Origin: Oscillospiraceae bacterium
Lineage (GTDB): Bacteria > Bacillota > Clostridia > Oscillospirales > Ruminococcaceae
Length of the DNA stretch: 64,000 nt
Reading direction: 5' to 3'
Assembly: GCA_009778065.1 (NCBI GenBank)
Contig: WRKM01000007.1
Location: 42,588 to 106,587 of the forward strand
In this document: piece by piece, positions 61,155 to 64,000 of the stretch
How the letters are laid out: each line of letters opens with the position of its first letter
Position numbering within the stretch: the stretch's first letter is position 1
Position numbers and translations under genes: made by a program
Notes under the pieces: model-generated
What the model was told of the DNA's origin: nothing
Seen by the model: the letters and a program-made list of their open reading frames with translations, nothing else
The model's database searches: none

Positions 61155-61190
61155 GCTGTTTCTTTCGTTTCGATTTTTTGTTTTCACCCC

Positions 61191-61219
61191 ATTATAACAC
61201 AAAAAAGGCGATATTTCAA
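61191..61219 (-). promoter_or_regulatory. Promoter of the DnaJ-domain gene inside a terminator
   Basis: Minus strand TTGAAA (61214-61219), 17-bp spacer, TATAAT (61191-61196); the -35 lies in the loop of the hairpin at 61198-61231. Confidence 0.8.
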
Positions 61220-61231
61220 GCCTTTTTTGTG
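61198..61231 (-). terminator. Terminator of the hydrogenase-chemoreceptor gene
   Basis: A 12-bp perfect inverted repeat CACAAAAAAGGC/GCCTTTTTTGTG with a 10-base loop, 46 bp after the stop. Confidence 0.85.
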
Positions 61232-61276
61232 TTTTGTAAATTATGAGTATTTTAAAAAGTATTCGTTAGTCTTTTA

Positions 61277-63190
61277 TTATGGACTTTCGTTTAGTGTGTT
61301 AGTTTTTTCGACTAACTCTGAAATTCTGTTTGAAACCCGTTCGACATCTACCATACAGGTATTTATGTTTTTTCCGTCAACGAGCATATCGTTTATACCG
61401 CTTTTCATTTTTTCTACTGACGAATTAAGCTCATCGACCGTAGTTTTTATCGTTATAATGATAGACGCGACACTTTCCATAGATTCATTAATTTGTTTAT
61501 TACAGGAGTCCGCCTCTTTTACCGATGCCTGCGAGTTACCTGCGAGGCTTCTCACTTCCTCGGCGACGACCGCAAAGCCTTTACCCATTTCGCCCGCCCG
61601 CGCCGCTTCTACGCTTGCATTTATTGACAAAATGTTTATCTGCCGTGCTATATTATTTACGCTTGAGGTCATGACATTATAGCTTTTTACATTTTCGTTT
61701 ATTTTCTCCATAGCCTGATTAATGTCTACCGAAAGTTTTTCAAGTCTGCTAAGTTTAGAGGTCGTTTCAGACATATCGTCGGAGCAGATGCGTCCTGTCA
61801 GGTCGATTGCTTCCGCTTCTTTTTTAACATTGGAGACATCATCGTTAAGGTCGTTGGCGACGATTCTGAGTTCGTCTGCCACACTCGTGAACTCGTGGAG
61901 AAGCTCATTAATCTTAGCTGAATGTTTTTTAGCTATGTATGCCGTGTATTCAAGACAACTTTCAGGAATACTAAGCCCCTTAAATATAGCTTTAGCCAAA
62001 TCCTCGCAGCTGTCAAATCCGCAGGCATGACAGTTAAATTCGCGTTCGGCTTTTGTGGTTTTCCCCATACTTATAAAAATATCGTTTATCTGCCGATTTG
62101 AAGGAACAGCCATATCATACGGTATGGTCTTATATCCGCGGCAAAAGTCGTTAAGCTTCAGTGTACGGCTGAATTTCATAAACAAGTTATCTTTACCCGC
62201 GATTGTTCTGCGGCGTTTTCTTTTTAAAACATGGTTTTCAACACCGTACATAATATAATCCATTTTAAAAATGCTGTAGTGTTTACCGATGCCGGGTCCG
62301 CTGTTGCACCCGTGACCACAGGATAAAACGTCGAAAACTGCGGGTAAAAACTGCTCGTTTTCTTTTGCGTAATTATCTAAAGTGCGATATATACCCGGAG
62401 GTCCTTCTGCGTTTATTACATTGAGTTTTGGGATATGGAGTTTCAGGTTGTCTTTTAAACCGCCCGGACGCGGATAAAAAGAACCCGCCATACCCTGAAA
62501 TACATCGAACTCGAATTTACTGTGTCCGCTCCTTTGTATATTAATTTTATTTTTATCTAAGTATTCGCCGAGCTTTTTAAAGGTGACGTTATAGTCCGCG
62601 AGTCCGGTTTGGTCATATTCGTCTTTTTTGGCTATACAGGGGGAAAGTACGGCGATTTTCATGTTACCGTGCTTTTTTTTAACGTAAATAGCAGTACACA
62701 TCATAGGGCTGTGTACGGGAGACATATACGGTATAAGCTGATGCGCGTACCTCTGCACATAGTTTACAATCGCGGCGCAGGGCTGTGATATTACTTTTTT
62801 GCCCGGATTTCTTCTTAAATATACTAAATGCGCCCATGTGCATATATCCGCACCGAAGCTGACGTCATAAATATGCTTTACGCCCCTTTCCCTCAGCCAT
62901 TGTAACACATGTCTCCAATATCCGTCATAAGCGATTTTAATTGCAGGTGCGACGATAACTGCCGTACTGCTGTTTATATTACGCATAAATGCCTCGGTAT
63001 CGTCGGTAAAATCACGCGCATCATGACTACAGGCTTTTATACACTCGCCGCATTTTATACACATTTTATGGTTGACGTCTATGCCGATTGAGCCATCTTC
63101 CCTTACTTTGTTTATATTGGCGTCCCCGGCAGGACAGGCTCTGATGCAGGAATTACAGCCTACACATTTTTCGTCAAGGTATGTAATCAA
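61277..63190 (-). CDS. [FeFe]-hydrogenase-like sensor fused to a chemoreceptor signalling domain
   Basis: This is a 637-aa soluble protein. Residues 1-60 are a 2[4Fe-4S] ferredoxin domain (C9-x2-C-x2-C-x3-CP and C44-x2-C-x2-C-x3-C). Residues about 75-350 are an H-cluster domain with variant motifs SQPC138, SPC185IAKKDE and SC291GHGC295. An extra Fe-S motif C387-x2-C-x4-C-x16-C412 follows, then about 200 residues of methyl-accepting signalling coiled coil with the tip INASVEAARAGEMGKGF and AVVAEEVRSLAG. It probably senses H2 or redox and feeds the chemotaxis pathway. The start is TTG with GAGGAGG; no ATG fits. Sensory rather than catalytic is inference from the variant motifs (group C/D hydrogenases). 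Confidence 0.92.
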   Translation of the reverse strand: MITYLDEKCVGCNSCIRACPAGDANINKVREDGSIGIDVNHKMCIKCGECIKACSHDARDFTDDTEAFMRNINSSTAVIVAPAIKIAYDGYWRHVLQWLRERGVKHIYDVSFGADICTWAHLVYLRRNPGKKVISQPCAAIVNYVQRYAHQLIPYMSPVHSPMMCTAIYVKKKHGNMKIAVLSPCIAKKDEYDQTGLADYNVTFKKLGEYLDKNKINIQRSGHSKFEFDVFQGMAGSFYPRPGGLKDNLKLHIPKLNVINAEGPPGIYRTLDNYAKENEQFLPAVFDVLSCGHGCNSGPGIGKHYSIFKMDYIMYGVENHVLKRKRRRTIAGKDNLFMKFSRTLKLNDFCRGYKTIPYDMAVPSNRQINDIFISMGKTTKAEREFNCHACGFDSCEDLAKAIFKGLSIPESCLEYTAYIAKKHSAKINELLHEFTSVADELRIVANDLNDDVSNVKKEAEAIDLTGRICSDDMSETTSKLSRLEKLSVDINQAMEKINENVKSYNVMTSSVNNIARQINILSINASVEAARAGEMGKGFAVVAEEVRSLAGNSQASVKEADSCNKQINESMESVASIIITIKTTVDELNSSVEKMKSGINDMLVDGKNINTCMVDVERVSNRISELVEKTNTLNESP

Positions 63191-63232
63191 GAGTGAAACA
63201 CCTCCTCTTAGAGTTTAATTCTCTCTTCGGAT

Positions 63233-63261
63233 ATTATATCACAATGATTACTATTTGTCAA
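63233..63261 (-). promoter_or_regulatory. Promoter of the hydrogenase-chemoreceptor gene
   Basis: Minus strand TTGACA (63256-63261), 17-bp spacer, TATAAT (63233-63238), with AGAGGAGG before the TTG start. Confidence 0.88.
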
Positions 63262-63430
63262 GGATAAATTGTGCGAAATTACCAAATTTTATTGTAATAT
63301 ATGCAGATATTTTGTAATTAATTGTAAATTTATTTTGATAGTTTCGTGAAAATTGATTACTTAAGTATTTATTCAGTTTTCGTTGTAAATTGTTGATTAA
63401 AAGATGCGGGACGACGGGGGCGGGGTGGAT

Positions 63431-63462
63431 TTGTGGGACGCCGTGGGCGGGGTCCCCTACGA
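63431..63462. repeat. REP-type palindrome alpha, variant (copy 6)
   Basis: As the other copies, but the right arm reads CGGGGTCCC, which weakens the stem. It adjoins composite element copy 3. The gene-free stretch 63191-63620 contains only the promoter of the minus-strand gene, an A/T-rich spacer and these repeats. Confidence 0.85.
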
Positions 63463-63490
63463 TGCGAATTTGCGGGACGATGGCTCGTTC

Positions 63491-63625
63491 TGTAGGGCGT
63501 GTATGTCTTGCGCGATGCGCCATCACGCCGCAATTAGCAGATGTTTCGTGTTTTTTCGGCGCGATGAGGACATCGCGCCCTACAAAAACGGGGTTGACTT
63601 TTGAAGGCGGGCGTGATAGAATGGG
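63491..63625 (+). repeat. Composite palindromic element beta with outward promoter (copy 3)
   Basis: Nearly identical to 16444-16577, including the enlarged left hairpin, the conserved middle, the right hairpin and the promoter TTGACT (63594-63599), 17 bp, TAGAAT (63617-63622). Here the -10 overlaps the first ATG of the truncated Rpn frame. Confidence 0.9.
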
Positions 63626-64000
63626 ATTAGAAATTCAATCATCACCCGATAAAACAATAACCCTGCGGGTTTTTGAATACGCTTATCGTGTCGCTATGCA
63701 ACACGGAAAAGAACAGGGAAAGGATTATCTTAAATTAGATTTCCCGAAAACGGTTGTATTTTATTTGCGAAGTGATAAGAAAACGCCCCGCGAGCTGTCT
63801 ATAGAACTTAATCTGCCCGACGGCAGTACAGCGGCGTATACAGTTCCGACAAAGCGGCTCGAAGAGTATAAACCTGAGGACTTAATCAAGAAATCGATGC
63901 TCATATTCGCGCCGTTTTATTCGATGCTTTGGGAGAAAAAGCTTGAGCAGAATCCCGCCGCGCTTAAAGAATTAAAAGCCGCAGTGCTTTTTATCACGGA
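63621..64000 (+). pseudogene. N-terminally truncated Rpn/PD-(D/E)XK family nuclease, runs off the right edge
   Basis: The frame reads MGLEIQSSPDKTITLRVFEYAYRVAMQHGKEQG and then KLDFPKTVVFYLRSDKKTP, IELNLPDGSTAAYTVPTKRLEEYKPEDLIKKSMLIFAPFY. This is the second half of the Rpn (recombination-promoting nuclease/transposase-like) family. The first about 100 residues, including the PD and E-x-Q/K catalytic positions, are missing; the repeat element stands in their place. There is no ribosome site because the ATG overlaps the -10 box. Whether the C-terminus is intact lies outside the window. Confidence 0.75.

Overview
The window looks like chromosomal DNA of an anaerobic, fermentative Clostridia-type Firmicute, probably an uncultured plant-fibre gut species of the Oscillospirales type. 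The reasons are Gram-positive style Shine-Dalgarno sites, sigma-A promoters (TTGACA-17-TATAAT), a sortase-anchored surface protein, pyruvate phosphate dikinase, an ion-pumping pyrophosphatase, a [FeFe]-hydrogenase-like sensor, a GH115 alpha-glucuronidase and a dockerin-bearing surface protein. The taxonomic placement is inference.

Bases 1-8600 (minus strand): one promoter at 6695-6723 appears to drive a transglutaminase lipoprotein followed by a type IV pilus/type II secretion-like block (PilC/GspF, four small one-TM proteins, PilT ATPase, then an alpha-helical protein running off the left edge). A KTSC-domain protein and a cyclic 2,3-diphosphoglycerate synthetase-like P-loop protein lie upstream. 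Bases 8640-10925 hold tRNA-Lys, small accessory genes (a RelB/DinJ antitoxin without a visible toxin, an orphan carbohydrate-binding domain, a 46-aa conserved small ORF, a duplicated promoter) and tRNA-Arg. Bases 10989-16220 hold an aspartate aminotransferase and a 1247-aa secreted repeat protein with a dockerin. Bases 16380-17215 are a cluster of palindromic repeats around an MNT nucleotidyltransferase and a broken HEPN partner. Bases 17327-24991 are mostly housekeeping: chemoreceptor, barrel-like protein, pheA, cNMP-binding/DUF2225 protein, ppdK.

Bases 25086-31668 (minus) hold a TIR-TM-beta-propeller protein, an MNT/HEPN pair and a large sortase-anchored leucine-rich-repeat protein. The MNT/HEPN pair is flanked by 73-bp direct repeats of the 3' end of the surface gene. 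Bases 31788-37999 hold a TRAP transporter (dctPQM) and a polar amino-acid ABC transporter. Bases 38161-50600 are the main accessory region: yedK, an AlwI-type restriction-modification set with a HEPN-like middle gene, a two-gene unit of unknown function, a second copy of the yedK 3' end (292-bp direct repeat), and then a compact phage capsid/packaging module (scaffold, capsid, three unknowns, TerL, portal, one unknown) with no tail, lysis or integrase genes in view. Bases 50843-57136 are an apparent operon: hppA, polysaccharide nucleotide-sugar dehydratase, O-antigen-ligase-like protein, comF. After this come GH115, a DnaJ-domain membrane protein, a hydrogenase-like sensor fused to a chemoreceptor signalling domain, another repeat cluster, and a truncated Rpn nuclease gene at the right edge.

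The most notable features are (i) two unrelated accessory cassettes placed directly behind a host gene with a second, diverged copy of that gene's 3' end on the far side; (ii) a composite palindromic repeat that ends in a consensus promoter and sits upstream of toxin-antitoxin or Rpn genes; (iii) the tailless capsid/packaging module; (iv) the hydrogenase-chemoreceptor fusion.
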